Below are positions 20,968-34,429 of a DNA stretch of 64,000 nucleotides, piece after piece (within the stretch, counting starts at the first letter, position 1; each line of letters begins with the position of its first letter). Location: positions 1,048,452 to 1,112,451 of the forward strand of contig CABFPE010000149.1 in NCBI GenBank assembly GCA_900660155.1, read 5' to 3'. The stretch comes from Hofstenia miamia. Taxonomy: Eukaryota; Xenacoelomorpha; Acoela; Hofsteniidae. Under the pieces are notes generated by a model. The model was not told the origin of the DNA. It saw only the letters and a list, made by a program, of their open reading frames with translations, and ran no database searches. A program made the translations under genes and the position numbers.

Positions 20968-23900
20968 GACCTTCTTTGCTGATATTCAATGATGCAAAGT
21001 TTACTGATAGTGATTTTACAAATATTTGCCAGCTTGGAGGTGAAACAAAAGCAGTGAGTGACACAACTATCGGAAAGTTTGGTCTTGGATTCAATGCTGT
21101 GTATAATGTTACCGACGTGCCAATGTTTATATCAGGCAATCGTTTCTGTTTGTTTGATCCGCATTGTGAATCCTTGTTAGATGGAGGTAGAGTTATAAAT
21201 CTTCATGCTCATATTGACCATCAACATGTTTCTGATGTTATTGAAGATCAGTTAAAACCGTTTGAATGTATTAGTGGATTTAGTGCCAAAATGTTTAAAG
21301 ACAATAAACATTTCGATGGCACAGTATTCCGTTTACCTCTACGTACGTCGGTTCAGGCAAGAGCTAGCAAGTTATCAAATCTATATTATGGTCAAGAAGA
21401 AATTGAAAGTCTGTTTGAAATGATTGAGAGGATGGGTGAATGGTTGATACTATTTACCCAGAATGTTGAGAAGATTTTTGTCTCGAAAAAAAGCGATGAA
21501 AACGCAAATTTGGAACATCTTTTCTCATTTTGTAGAGAGATTTTTAATGTAAATAATCTTCTTTCAAACTCTAGTCTTTCCCATCCTTCAAAAATTTTGT
21601 CTAATTCGCAAATATGCACGTATGAAGTAGACATTGTAACAAATAGTGGCAATCGTGAACACTACCTCGTCTCAACTTTTGGTAAAAGATTACAAAATAA
21701 TTCTCCTTGCATTGTATCTAGTGTAGCAGTTAAACTCAAAAATGGCAAGCTCATAGAAGCAAAGTCAAATCCATTGTTTTGTTTTCTTCCCCTTCCTATT
21801 GAAAGCAGTTTTCCATTTATCTTAAATGGAAATTTTGAGTTAACATCTTCAAGACGAGAACTTTCAATGAAGACTATTGATGACAAAGTTTCTAAAGGAT
21901 CGTGGAATGTAAACCTTATAAAAAAATATTCCGTGCCTGCGCTCATAAATTTGCTGAACAAAGTAAAGTCCTTTCTAACCAATGTTAATGACATTTATAA
22001 ATTGTTTCCCTTAGTTGTCGACAAAACTTCAAAAGACTTTATTTCAGCCTTCTATGCTTCATTGTCTGAAACTTCCTTAAATATTTTCCCTGTATTTGAT
22101 ACTTTTCGATCATTTTCTAGTATAGTTGTTTTAGACAACAATATTGAGCTTAACATTCGAATGAAAGTCAAAGATCTTCTGGGCGTTTTATTAAAGAACA
22201 AAATTTTATCAAAAGCCCCAGTAGTTTTACCAGAAGAAGTTTTTGAAAAATTTCTACAATACATTCCATCGTGTGATTTTGTCATGACTTTTGAAGAATG
22301 CTTAATTGCCATCATGAACAATGTTGATATTTTTGAATACATTCTTGCTGAAGAAATAATTGTATTTGCTTTATGCCAAAACCAATTAATGTATGATAAA
22401 ATATTATCAACACATCCCTGCATTCGAACAAACAGTGGATTTCGCAAGCCAAGCGAGGTGGTTTATCCTAGTAGCAATGTTTCAAAGTTGCTATATTTCT
22501 CAGATGCCTATTTTTTATCTCCACACTCACTTTTGTTAAAGGAAAAGTCGTGTCTAGAACGATGTAAGTCTCTAGGAATGATGTTCGATTATTTGAATAG
22601 CGAGTTACTTGATCTATGCTGCAGAAATCTTTTGAACATAAAGGATTATTCTGAAGCAATTCTAAGAGCAAAAGATCTATTTCGCAATGTCAATGATTTT
22701 CATCAACATTATTCTGAGGATAGCATTGCGTTATTGAAAATTCCAGTTTTATTTCAAAATAACTTCGAATGGGCCTTGCCTTGTGATAGTTTCGCCAATG
22801 TTTATTCGGACGTAGTTGATCTTGCGTATCCTGTCCATGATTATGCAATTCTTGGATTCAAGTCTTACCATTTCCTTCAATCTAAATTATCACTATTAAG
22901 AAGTCCTACTAGCAAACACATGATGAGTAACATAAGTTTACTTAGTGCGTCAGGGAACCTTTCATTTCTAGATAAGGTAAACAAGTTTGTAAAATTCATT
23001 GAATATTTGGCTCATCATGATGTTAATTTAGACATCAAGGAAATTGAATGCTTTCCCAGTTCGAGTTTTCAATTTGTTACTGCTGCTAATTTATCGTTGC
23101 AGCAAAGTGATTGTGTTTTAGATGATAAGCTTTATGTGATCCATCCTCTATGTATTAATGTTGTTTCTAGATACTTATTTAAATTAGGTGTAAATCCACG
23201 CTTCACACTGTCTACATATGTGAATGCTATTAATGAATATGAAAGTAGTGTAGTTACTCAAAATATATGCGATCAAATCATATATTTGTTAAAATATCTA
23301 TATGCAAATTATAAACATCAGTCGCGAAATCTTGAAAAAATTTGCATTCCTTCGAGGAATAACATTGTTTTGCCTTCGAAGTGCTTGTATCTTGATGACT
23401 GTCCTTGGTTAAAGTCTGATGCACTTGATAATGCTTGTCATCCCTTAATACCGCATATCATTGCTTATCATTTCGGAGTGAAGACCAAACGCCATTTTCA
23501 ATTAGACTCGGTCAGTAAACCGCTTGGGCAACCTTTCGGTCAACGTGAAAGTCTCGTTAATAGATTGAAACGTATTATTGATCAATATGGTGATGAAGTT
23601 GAAATGTTTAAAGAAATTTTGCAGAATGCTGATGATGCAGGAGCTAATTTTATGCACATTGTGCTCGATAAAACAACATATAAGAATCAGAAAGTAATTG
23701 CAGAAGACTGGGATAAATTATCAGGACCTTCTTTACTTTGTTATAACGATGCATGTTTTACAGAGTCTGATTTAGAAGGTATGCAATCTCTTGGAGAAGG
23801 TTCAAAACAAAATTCAAACGATAAAATTGGGAAGTTTGGAGTGGGATTTAATAGTGTATATCAAATAACAGATTTTCCCCAAATATGTACTCAACTTAAT

Positions 23901-26900
23901 AATACTGGTAATGGTGTTTTAGCTGTTTTAGATCCTTTGTATAAAATAGTTAAAACATCGTCACCAGGAGTTTTGATTGACTTGAACTCGGAGTTTATAG
24001 ATTTATTTGAAGATTCTTTTGATTGCTTTCATTTACAGAATCTTAAATGCTTACAAGGTGGTACGACTTTTAGGTTTCCTTTGAGACAGAAGCCGTCATC
24101 TTTATGCAAGCATGTTCCAAATGTAAATAGTTTTGAAGAGTTACTTAGAGTTTTCTCAATGTCAGTTAATGAAACGATTCTGTTTTTGAGACACATTATT
24201 CAAGTCAAAATTTCAGTGGTTGAGGACGGTAGGTGGAAGCAGGTGACTGAAGTTTTTAAAAGTGCTAACAACATGATGATTATTAATGATTGTCCTTTGC
24301 AAAAAGTTTATGACATACATATTGATGTTCCAGAAAAAAATGTTCATGATGTTTGGCGTGTTTCCGAAAAAGAAGAAGATGGTATTCATTCAAACTTGCG
24401 TGTCAAATCTACAATGAAGGGAAGTGTAGCGCTTTGTTTGACGAAAGATTTGTCACCTTCATTATACTGTTTCTTACCACTCAAATCGCATTCTACCTTA
24501 TTTAGAGGCATGAAAGCAGCCATATTTTTTAACGGGAATTTCATTTTAGATGAGTCAAGAAAAGACTTGTTGTTAGATTCCTCGAATTCGGCTTCTTTGT
24601 GGAATAGAAATATTCTCCGAAATGTGATTGGTCATGCATATTCTAATTTATTTGAGGAAGAAATTCTTTTAAATATATGGAAACATTCAAATTGTGATGT
24701 TGATACATATTTTAATAAGTTATTTGTCTTCAATAATCAGGTGTATACTGAAGTAGATTGTGAATTCAATATTAACAGCGGTTTGTTTCATTATCTTGGA
24801 GAGAACGATGTGAAGTTTCTTCCATACTTTGAAGACGAAGGCGTCAAATTTAGAAGTTTGTCCAATGCTATATCCTGTCAGTTTGCTTGTTCTTATCAAC
24901 CTCGTGAAGTTTCTTTGAGAAAACTTTGCTCAAATTTAGACATCAAACTAGTACAAATGCCAACTATGTTTTTTAGTTTTATATGTGATTACAAATATGC
25001 TCTTAAGACCTTCAATGTTCCCCTTCTCATTCAACATTTACGTTTGCATGGTGTACAAGAAGCTATTCCAATTTCAGAGAGCATTTTTTCAAGCAAAGAT
25101 GTTCTGCTCGCTTTTTTGAACTATGCTAAAGATTCGCTCCAAACTCTTTTTGTGCCGCACATGAAACTCCTGCCCGTGTTTCTATCAGTAAATGGAATTC
25201 TGTACAGCTATGAAAAGAGGTTATACTCAAATAAGAATCATATTGACCTTATTTTTCCTGAACTTGTTGATGATTTTATTGACAAGGATGTTGAAGTTTA
25301 TTTGCGTGACTTTAATATGGAAAGTTTACAAATTTTAGAATTTTGTGACCTCTTTATAAGATATTATCCAGAATTTACAGATAATAAGGTAATATATGTG
25401 TCTGAAGACGATTTTCATTTGAAATTGGAATGGTTAAAACGCATTTGGAAGTATCTCAGTGAACATGTTACTCATAAATCTATTGATAATGTGGATCAAT
25501 TAAAATCATTTTCTCTAGTACCATCTGTGCGGGGTTTTTTCAAGTTTGCATTTCTTCCTTTAAGCTTAGCACCAAAACTTGTTGTTGAAAATACTACTGT
25601 CTTAAAAAGTATTTCTTTTAATGCTGATTTGTCCCAATTCGAATCAGTGTTCAGACTTGTGGACATTTTTCAAAGCGAAAAAGAGCAAAATTCGCCCAAG
25701 TTTTTTAATTTATGGAATGCGGGTATTCCTGAAGATAACCTATTGAAGAGTTTCACATTGCAATCAAGTACAATCGGTTTTGAAAATATATTGGATTTTT
25801 CAAATAGTCTACTTGAAAATGGTGATTTTTTTAAATCTAACGAAGTCCGGCTTTCATTTCTAAAATTCTTTATTTCCAAATCAAACGGTATTCAATTTAC
25901 TGCATCTGTACAAAATATGCTAAAGAAGCTTCCAATACACATGTCTGTAGATGACCAATGTATTCCGTTTTGTTCCAATAGAACATATCTTTCTCTTGCT
26001 GAAATTCCTAAATGTGGTCTGTTTTCTAATGATGAAATTGGCGTTCTAGCGCCTTGTTCAAATGATGAAACAGATTTTTATTGGAAGTTAGATGAATCAA
26101 TTTTTGTTGAATCGGTTGAAGAGTTTTACACAGATGCTGTTTTTCCTAATTTTATTAGTAAAATGACTACACAAGATCTTGAAAGACATTTGTTCTTATT
26201 AGAAAGTCTTTTTTTTACTCAGGGTTATGAAAATCTTTCCTCCCAACTTGAAAAATTGAAAATGCTTTTGGCAAATGAACCATTGGTGGAGATTAATGGA
26301 AACAGATTTTTAGCAAGAGAAGTCATCTACTTAAAAACAGATCAATCCAGTAATATATTAGGTTTGAACATTCTCCCTTCAAGGTTTTCTTCAAAACGTT
26401 GGTTGGATTTTTTCTTTTTTCTGGGAATGCGATCAAGGTGCAACACTGATGAATTCTTACAATGTTCTAAAATGTATGAAGAGTCCTCTGACAAAAGTGC
26501 AGCATTCAAGGAAAACAACTTAGGATTTTTTGAACAGCTGATCTTAAATTCGGACATCAATGGGGAAGCATTTGAGGAATTTAAAAATCTGAAGATTTTA
26601 CATAACAAACCATGTCAATATAATGACAAACTTCCTTGCTTTTCTAGTTTGAATAACACCTACTTTTGTAAGTTTAGAAATCAAGCAACGAGTGTTATAG
26701 ACAACATTATTGACATTGCCGCTCGTCTAGATTTAAATGTTGTAAATCATCAAAACTATTCCTTAGATAGTTATTATAAAGACAGGGTAATTCCCGCAAA
26801 TGACTTACTGGATAAGTTTATACAAAATGAATTTTTTACTCGTGTACCTATACATGTAAGTAATTCTTGCTTTAAGACACGTAGATGTTTGCTTTTGTTT

Positions 26901-29900
26901 ATCAAGTTTTGTGTTTATGAATTTCAAAATTCCGAGGTCGACTACACCACTCTTCCCATTCACCTTTCTAACCATGATATCATTTACAATGGTTCTCATA
27001 AGCTGTTCATTAATTATTCATCAATGATTGAACTCTTTCCTTCTTTGCAAGACCAATTTTATAATGAAGAAGTTGAGAAATTGTTGCTAGCTAATACCAA
27101 GTTCACATTATTAGATTTTGCTTGTGCCTTTAAGCAAGAATATCCAAACTTGTCTCAGAACAATATCATTTTAATTTCAAAAGATTCACAGATCCACAAT
27201 ATTAAATGGTTAGGAAAAATATGGAATTTCATTACCCAAAAATTTGGAAATGAGGTTGACTCAAGCTCAATTAAAGATTTGTCACTAATTCCTGCTGTAA
27301 ATGATCAAGGATTGCATTTCGTTCCGATTGGTCAGGCGCAGTTTTCTGTCATCGCTGATACCAAATTCTTAAATATTGATATTGACATTTCATCATTAAA
27401 ATCAATATACTACTTACAAAACATTTTCGACAAACCAAAGTCATTCAAATTTCTAAGTTATTTTGCTAAGGAGAATCCCGTTCATGCTAATCTTAAGCAG
27501 TTCTGTTTGAATCGGGAACAGTTTTCCATAGATCACGTGATCATGTTTTTTTCTTATATTTTTGATAACAACGAATTCAAATTTGCAGATGACATTTATG
27601 TTAGAATTCGCGATCTCTTGATCAAAGAATCAAAATTACATTCGTTTGAAGATGAAATTATTAAAGTGTTATTGAAGTTACCCATCCACAGAGGGGTAAA
27701 TGGAAAATTGGTTTCAATCACTGAAAAATTAATTTATTTGTTTCCTAGCAACCTTCCGAGCAATGGCATTGATTTGCATACACAAGCAGAACATATTCAG
27801 AATGTAAGGTTTTCTACTGAAGAACAAAAAGTGTTTTATTTAAAATTGGGTGCAATTGAAATGGAAACTGAGCAGCTATATGTAGAGATGATTATTCCTC
27901 TATTGTTTAAAAATATGAAGCAGTCTGATATTGAAGCTCACTTCCAATTTATTTACACTCACTATTACATGCGTGGTGATTTGAGTAATTTATCAACAAA
28001 GGCACTGTTTTCTTCACTGGGCAAAGCCCCAATTATTTCGGTACAATCTAAGAGGTATTCTATATCTAGTTTGTACGATCCAACTGTCACATTTTTTAAA
28101 ATTTTCAAAGGGAATTTATTATTACCTCCTAAATTTGCTGTTAAAAAATGGTTAGCATTTTTTCGTCATTTGGGACTCCAAACTTCTATTGGCGATGAGG
28201 AATTTTTACAAATAGCATGTGAATATGAAATATCATGCTCATTGCGAATTAACTCTCAAAACTATGAAGAGGCAATAATGTCATATGCAATTTCCCAACG
28301 TGAGTCGTACGCGAATAGAACTTTTGACAATCTGTGCTCTTTGAACATTATTAAAGCTGCTAATTTTGAAAAATTCGGTTATGTCAATATCGAAGACAGC
28401 TATCCTTACTGCTTTTTGCATCTTATTAAGTATGTTTCTCCAGTAGTTACTGAGACGACAACTGAGAAAGTCATGGCATTTGCTAATAACTTTGCTACAA
28501 AAGTAGTTCGATCTAGTGATATTTTGGAGAACATGATTAAATGTTCCACTTTCAATGATCACCATTCAATGGAACTTTGTCTTCAACATCTCTCTTGCCC
28601 ACCATTTGAATTCGATGTGATAGAAGAGTTGGGTAAGCAGAGGTGTGTCCTAACTGAATGTGGCGTTTGGGCTAGACCATGTCAGGTGACCAAATTTCTT
28701 GCCCAAAATTATGCTCCCTATATTTATCAAGTTAGTGGGCAATTTGTTCGTTATTGGTCATTAATTTCTGTCTGTGGTGGTACCGAACAACTTTCTGCTA
28801 ACCAATGTGTAATGGGATTAAATCTAATGGGAAAAATGGCGGGAACCTTTGATGATCCAAACACATACTTACTTGCACAAAGGATGTTGACGTTTCTTAT
28901 AGAAAATTCGTCCAAAATAGTGTTTTCTGAACTTACGGAGTTAACTTTGATAACTCAAGACTTAAGTTTCAGACTATCATCTGAATGCTGTGTTAGTGAC
29001 GAGCCAGATTTTAATAAATATCGGTTCTTACCTGATTCTGACAGTGTAAATTTAAATATTATTCATTTGCCAAACTATCAAATAGTTTCTGCTTTTAAGT
29101 CTTTTCCAGAAGCCTTTAGACCGAAGTTTCTCTCCGAACAGATCTCTTTAGTTTTATCCGAAGAAACATTTCTGGAGAATAATAGATGTGTGGGAAGGCA
29201 AGAATTTGATAATCTAATAGCAAACTTGCAATCTTCTGACCTGCTTTCATACCTGAACCGGTTGATTAGACATTGTATATTTCAACAAAAACAAAAGCAT
29301 GCATTGCAATCTGACATTGAATATCAGCTAAAGTTTGTACATAATTTAAGATTATTCCCAGTAGTATCAATTTATTTAAAGGTTGTGAGCAGCTTACGGT
29401 CTATCAATGCCAATCTTCTCGCACATGAATTTCATACAACATTTCTTAACAGGACTCAGAATAACGTAGATTTATTTTACATTCAGGAATGTGCTATTAA
29501 TGACATATACGACAGGCTATTTCAGCTCATAAATATTCCAGAGCTTAACCAGTCCCTCTTCGAAAGGCTGCTGCAGACCACTGATAACACACAACGTTCT
29601 TTGCTTATGGAGAAACACAATGTAACAGAAGATAAATTCCTAGATGAACCAATCGTTCTTGGATCCGATGTTAGCGCACAATATTTGTTCAAAAACAATG
29701 TATCTAAAATCGATCTAGGTCAATATGTTGCTGTTAAAATATCGTCATCTGCCTTTGTTTATGGCCTTCTTCAAGATGTATTCGAAAATTCACAATATGA
29801 TTTCCAAGATTTTGGAAAATGTTTAGTTGATTTGGGCAATGGTATTATTCAGAAATTTCCAAAAGATAATGTTTTTTCATTTAGAAAGTGTTTAGATGAC

Positions 29901-30269
29901 ACGCTTTCTATTGATAGTGAACAATTTAATGTGAATTATAACGTAACTCAGATTAAGAAGACAATTTTGGGTTCCTATAGAAGATTGCTGACTACTTCTC
30001 CGAGTCCTCAGTTCTTGAACTCGCTCAAACAGCGAATCTCAACTTCATTGGTTTCAACTTTCGACCACAGCGAGTCTTTGGAAATACTAAGGACAATGAG
30101 TGACATGGATTCGGAAATTAGCAAAGGCAGTTTTTCAGCGCAATCGAACATTGATATAGAGGACGATTTCGAACAATTTTATAATACCGTTAATGATCCG
30201 GTTGTGGCAGAATATATCTCTAAAAGATATGATGAAAATTCTAGAATTATTGAAGGTTTTCCCAAATAA
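20968..30269 (+). CDS. sacsin-like protein, exon 2 (3100 residues)
   Basis: With exon 1 this gives about 3168 residues, against roughly 4580 in human sacsin. Sacsin-type proteins are cytosolic chaperone-like factors built from repeats that start with an HSP90-like ATPase. Here the first ATPase continues with GPSLLIFNDAKF and the G-box GKFGLGF (104-110). A canonical repeat junction (LYLDDCPWL to FGQRESL) leads to a second ATPase at 926, with NADDAGA (955-961) and GKFGVGF (1023-1029). The repeat body after it (from about 1521) is duplicated about 593 residues later (about 2114-2530): EWLKRIWKYL against KWLGKIWNFI, and KRWLDFFFFLG against KKWLAFFRHLG. That third copy has no ATPase in front. A C-terminal stretch (about 2980-3044; YVAVKISSSAFVYGLL) looks Tudor-like. 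No Ubl, DnaJ or HEPN domain is visible. There is no frameshift or stop over 9.3 kb, so the gene is under constraint. Assignment is by motif, not alignment. Confidence 0.92.
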
Positions 30270-30328
30270 TTAAATCAAATTTTATTTTTATGTATATTTG
30301 TTTAATTTTGTAAAATTTGTTAATAAGA

Positions 30329-30334
30329 AATAAA
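30329..30334 (+). terminator. poly(A) signal of the sacsin-like gene
   Basis: AATAAA lies 60 bp after the TAA at 30267-30269, the first such hexamer downstream and at a normal distance for a short 3' UTR. Confidence 0.65.
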
Positions 30335-30919
30335 TTTATTTTTGATAATGGATTGTTGTAAATTATAATATTATTTTTTCATTAAGTGTCATTAAGCAGA
30401 ATAGTGTTTGAAAGTTTAGAACTTAAGCCTATTGGAATATTATAAATAACAGGTTAATATATTATTGCATTTTTAGTTACTTTCGTATCATGGCCCACGT
30501 AAATCACGTTTACGTGGTCCATGTTCGTACATATTGGAGATTGGCTGCATGATTCATTGGAATTGAAGTGTCAATTTTGAATAACCTACTCTTGGCGCAT
30601 TTTTTAAAAACATGTATACAGACGAAATTTATTTTTCAATCAGTCTCGGATATATTTATTGGCTGGAAAATACTATAATCCAAATATTCTCAATTTTTTT
30701 TATTAAGACAATTTATCTAAATTTGAAATAAAACTATATATTCAGTGTTTGAGCATGCAACCATAAGATAGTCTTTATTCTGTTAGTTCTTATAACTATG
30801 AAGCACTGATAAATTGGCATATTAGTGTCATGAAGTACAAAAACAACGATGAAAAGAGGAATATTTACAATAGGCTTCAACATATAGACAAATAGTGATC
30901 CTCAGACTATAGATTAACT
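30335..30919. other. downstream flank, nothing recognised
   Basis: AT-rich DNA. A small palindrome, ACGTAAATCACGTTTACGT, lies near 30498-30516. No gene seen. Confidence 0.35.
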
Positions 30920-31230
30920 GTTAATGCTGAGGAATTGTACAATCAGTTTCGAAACTTAAATCCTAACTATCAATATTTCCTTGAGTATGAAGGACTTCAA
31001 CTGCTTCTTGAATTTTTTTAATTTGTCAATGCTTTTTAAATCGTTTGATAATTGATTCCAGTTGTAAATTGTAGTGTTTATAAACGATTGGCCCATTTAA
31101 TGCAGGACAATGTATTGGAAATGAAGTTTCGTGGTAGGGCGCTATTTTCTTAATTATTCTAAAGAAATAATGGCATTGTAGATAATTAATTGCCTGGGAA
31201 AAAGAGTAGTGCAGCGATATAATCTTTGGT
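30920..31230 (-). mobile_element. LINE 3' end remnant, antisense
   Basis: The minus strand reads GQSFINTTIYNWNQL then SIDKLKKFKKQLKSF. This is the usual C-terminal pattern of non-LTR retrotransposon ORF2 (aromatic WNxLP-like motif, then FKxxL). Only this tail survives. The plus strand also reads open here for about 30 codons, which I take as the shadow. Confidence 0.5.
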
Positions 31231-31249
31231 TGAGAGAAATAACAATGTT

Positions 31250-32790
31250 GGAATATTAACTAAATCCAACGATATTCCTAATGCATTCAATGATCAAGTC
31301 CTTAACCTAGGTAAATACTTGGGACCTTTGGTGCCACTCAAGCTTGAAAAATCTAACCACAGCCTCTCTCAAAATTTTTTCCATTCCGATTTGTGACTTG
31401 ATACGAAATCCTTCAAACAATAAATATACTAAAAGTTAATAAATCAAGTGGACCTTCTGAAATACCGGCATGGTTTATTAAAGATTTTGCAAAATTCATT
31501 AGTAGTCCTTTCTGCCAATCACTGTATAAGACTAAATACCTTTCCATCAATTGTATAATTTGCTAATGTTGCGCTCATATATAAGAAAGATGATTCTCTA
31601 AGATGTAATTACCTTCCTATTTCAACCATCTCGCCTTTTGGGGGAAATTATCGAAAAACTAATATTTGACTAAATAAAAACTTATCTAAAAACATCAATT
31701 CGGCTTTCACAAAGTTCACTCCACCTCCGATGCTTTACTTTACACTACTGAAAATTGGAGATCTTATCTCAATGATAACAATTTTGTCATAATTGCTTCT
31801 ATCGTTTCGTCCAAATCATTTGATTCCATTGAACATTATATTCTTCTTAGAAAGTTAGAACACATTGGTTTCTACTCGAATACTATAAATTAAATGGTAT
31901 ATTTTCTAACTGGGGTAAAACTCGTTGTATATAAATGATTTAAATGGCAATTTAAGCAATGATTGTGGAATAGTACGGTATGTTGACACACATGATAATC
32001 AAATTGAAACAAATCTATCTCAATTGCTAAAATATTTTAATATTCACCATTTAACTGTAAATCTCTCTAAAACAGATTTCTGTGTTATGTCTCCCCTTCA
32101 CAAAGATAATCAATCACACATTTTAATTTTTTCGGGGAATTAAAACTATTTCACATGTGGGCAATTTTGTAAATTCCAAAATGAAATCAATGTTGGTTAA
32201 CTGTCTAGTATTAAGTCATTATTATAGATACTGTAATGTTTTGTTTATTAACAGATCACTCATTAATAAATATAATAGACTTGAGCGAAAAAAGTTCATA
32301 TTCTAATCATGACGATGCTTTATATATCATAAGAAAATTTTCATTAAAAAAATTTGCGAATAGAGTATTTAACTGGTCAATCTGTGTATAACATCGATAA
32401 ACAGCACACTGGTAGACAACTGCAACGTTTGTTCATCCTAGCACCATCTTATCTTACGAAATACATATGTCTTGTAAATATGTAAAAAATTGTAAATAAA
32501 TTGAAAAGAAGCAGTATATATAAATTTTTCAATGTAAACAAAAGAACAGAGAAATGTATAAATAATTTAAAAATACACAACAGTTACTGGAAATGTGCAT
32601 TCACAACAACAACGACAAAAATCTGGAATTATCTACCACAAAAGTACGTAAATCATCATAACTACACAAGTTTAAGAAATTGTTAAAAGAAAACCTGCTT
32701 GCTAATCAATTTAAATACGGATATTCAAATAAATTTACTGCATTGCCAAAATTTTTATGTTTTTAATTTAAATTTTTGTTTTAATTTTAT
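31250..32790 (+). mobile_element. Jockey-like LINE remnant, sense strand
   Basis: In frame fragments the + strand shows YKKDDSLRCNYLPIS (about 31583-31627; the YKKGD-YRPIS motif of LINE reverse transcriptase). It then shows the INDL/RYVDTHDN region (31928-32000) where the catalytic Y-DD should be, then NLSKTDFCVMSP (32059-32094), WNYLPQK (32620-32640) and FKKLLKENLLANQF (about 32670-32715). The order fits the 3' half of LINE ORF2. The catalytic motif has changed, and there are many stops and frameshifts. It lies about 1 kb beyond the sacsin-like gene. Confidence 0.6.
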
Positions 32791-33200
32791 TGTATTGTAA
32801 TTCTATTTGTATATTTTTTGTAGGTAGCTTTGTGTGCATTTTTTATTGTATCTCTGTATGTATGTGATTTGTAAATAATGTATATATATATACTTGGTAC
32901 AGTGAAAATAAGCACGCAAAATATAAAGCTATTAAAATAAAATTACAAATCAGCGTTCACCTTACAATAAACTACTTATAATTCGAGGACTTCTAAATTC
33001 AGAAAAGTGAAGTTTAAAGAACATTTTCTTAAAAATTCATTTTTAAACTCAACAATTGAACTATGGAATAACTTAGCAATTGAAATAAAACGAATGAAAA
33101 GTCGCAGGAAATTTAAAAGTCAAATCAATGGCTACCTCCTCAAGCAATATATCTCTAAAATCGACTCTACGTTTTGGATATTTCAGTTTTTCAAAAATAT
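32705..33200. repeat. 496-bp block, copy 1 (probable assembly duplication)
   Basis: The block is identical as far as I can see to 33202-33697. The two are separated by a single N at 33201. Such exact adjacency at an N usually marks two contig ends that overlap but were not merged. Confidence 0.8.
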
Positions 33201-33201
33201 N
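33201..33201. other. single-N assembly gap
   Basis: One undetermined base between two identical 496-bp blocks. Confidence 0.9.
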
Positions 33202-33697
33202 ATCAATTTAAATACGGATATTCAAATAAATTTACTGCATTGCCAAAATTTTTATGTTTTTAATTTAAATTTTTGTTTTAATTTTATTGTATTGTAATTC
33301 TATTTGTATATTTTTTGTAGGTAGCTTTGTGTGCATTTTTTATTGTATCTCTGTATGTATGTGATTTGTAAATAATGTATATATATATACTTGGTACAGT
33401 GAAAATAAGCACGCAAAATATAAAGCTATTAAAATAAAATTACAAATCAGCGTTCACCTTACAATAAACTACTTATAATTCGAGGACTTCTAAATTCAGA
33501 AAAGTGAAGTTTAAAGAACATTTTCTTAAAAATTCATTTTTAAACTCAACAATTGAACTATGGAATAACTTAGCAATTGAAATAAAACGAATGAAAAGTC
33601 GCAGGAAATTTAAAAGTCAAATCAATGGCTACCTCCTCAAGCAATATATCTCTAAAATCGACTCTACGTTTTGGATATTTCAGTTTTTCAAAAATAT
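33202..33697. repeat. 496-bp block, copy 2 (probable assembly duplication)
   Basis: Second copy of 32705-33200, after which the sequence continues into unique DNA (CATTAGTTAAAAT). Confidence 0.8.
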
Positions 33698-33719
33698 CAT
33701 TAGTTAAAATAATTAGCAA

Positions 33720-34429
33720 TAAATTGGGTAAACTGTAAATTTTGCAACTATGTTTTTGTTGTTGCGTTTTATTGTTTTTTTTGTACTTCATGTAATTATT
33801 AAGCATCAACTGTAGTATTGACAACTTTTGTTGGGGTGTTTATTATGCCAATGTACTACACTTAGTAAGAAATTCTATTCTATTATATTTTATTTGGTAT
33901 AAGAATTTTTTTGCATACACTTAGTGCCCGATTCAATTGTATTTCAATTTTCCTTACCGTTTCGCAATTTATATCAGTGACCGCAAGATATTCGAATAAT
34001 TTAGATTGCTCAGGATAAAACAATGGAAAACTGTATTATCGCAATCAGATGTAATTGTTGGGGGACTCGGGATACATTTCTTACACATATTGCTACTTTT
34101 TTTTACCAAGAGGTAGCATGCGATTTGAAATCAATAGTAATTCCTAAATATTTAAGCGTTTACACAATATTGCTGAAAATTTCGAGATATCTCTTTCTTT
34201 CCTAAAAGGTTGCGGGTTATTTATAATCAACAACAACAACCACAACAACATATATTTAAGTTCTCATGTACATATACATGTATTAAGTTTGCAAACTTAT
34301 TAAGAATATAAATAATGCAAATTTCTTCATATGAGCTTAGTTATGACAGTAATGTTTGTTTCTTGGTTACGTTTATAAATTACATATAACTTAATATATA
34401 TTTTTTACTTATTGTTTTTGAGTTGCACA
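33720..34429. other. AT-rich DNA, nothing recognised
   Basis: Contains a short (CAA)n-like run near 34229-34248 and no gene. Confidence 0.35.

Larger units (their letters stand above)
33007..33707 (+). pseudogene. LINE ORF2 C-terminal tail (present twice by duplication)
   Basis: EHFLKNSFLNSTIELWNNL and FKSQINGYLLKQYISK form the C-terminal end of a LINE ORF2. They are seen at 33007-33200 and, because of the 496-bp duplication, again at 33504-33707. The second copy runs to a normal TAA after FFKNIIS; the first is cut by the N. Probably only one copy exists in the genome. Confidence 0.6.

Noticed and set aside
21392-22671. Several antisense ORFs within the sacsin-like exon
   Set aside because: They are complements of a conserved, uninterrupted coding exon with no motifs of their own.
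30927-31022. + strand frame resembling the middle of a LINE ORF2
   Set aside because: The antisense reading gives a continuous LINE C-terminal pattern, so the + reading is taken as its shadow.
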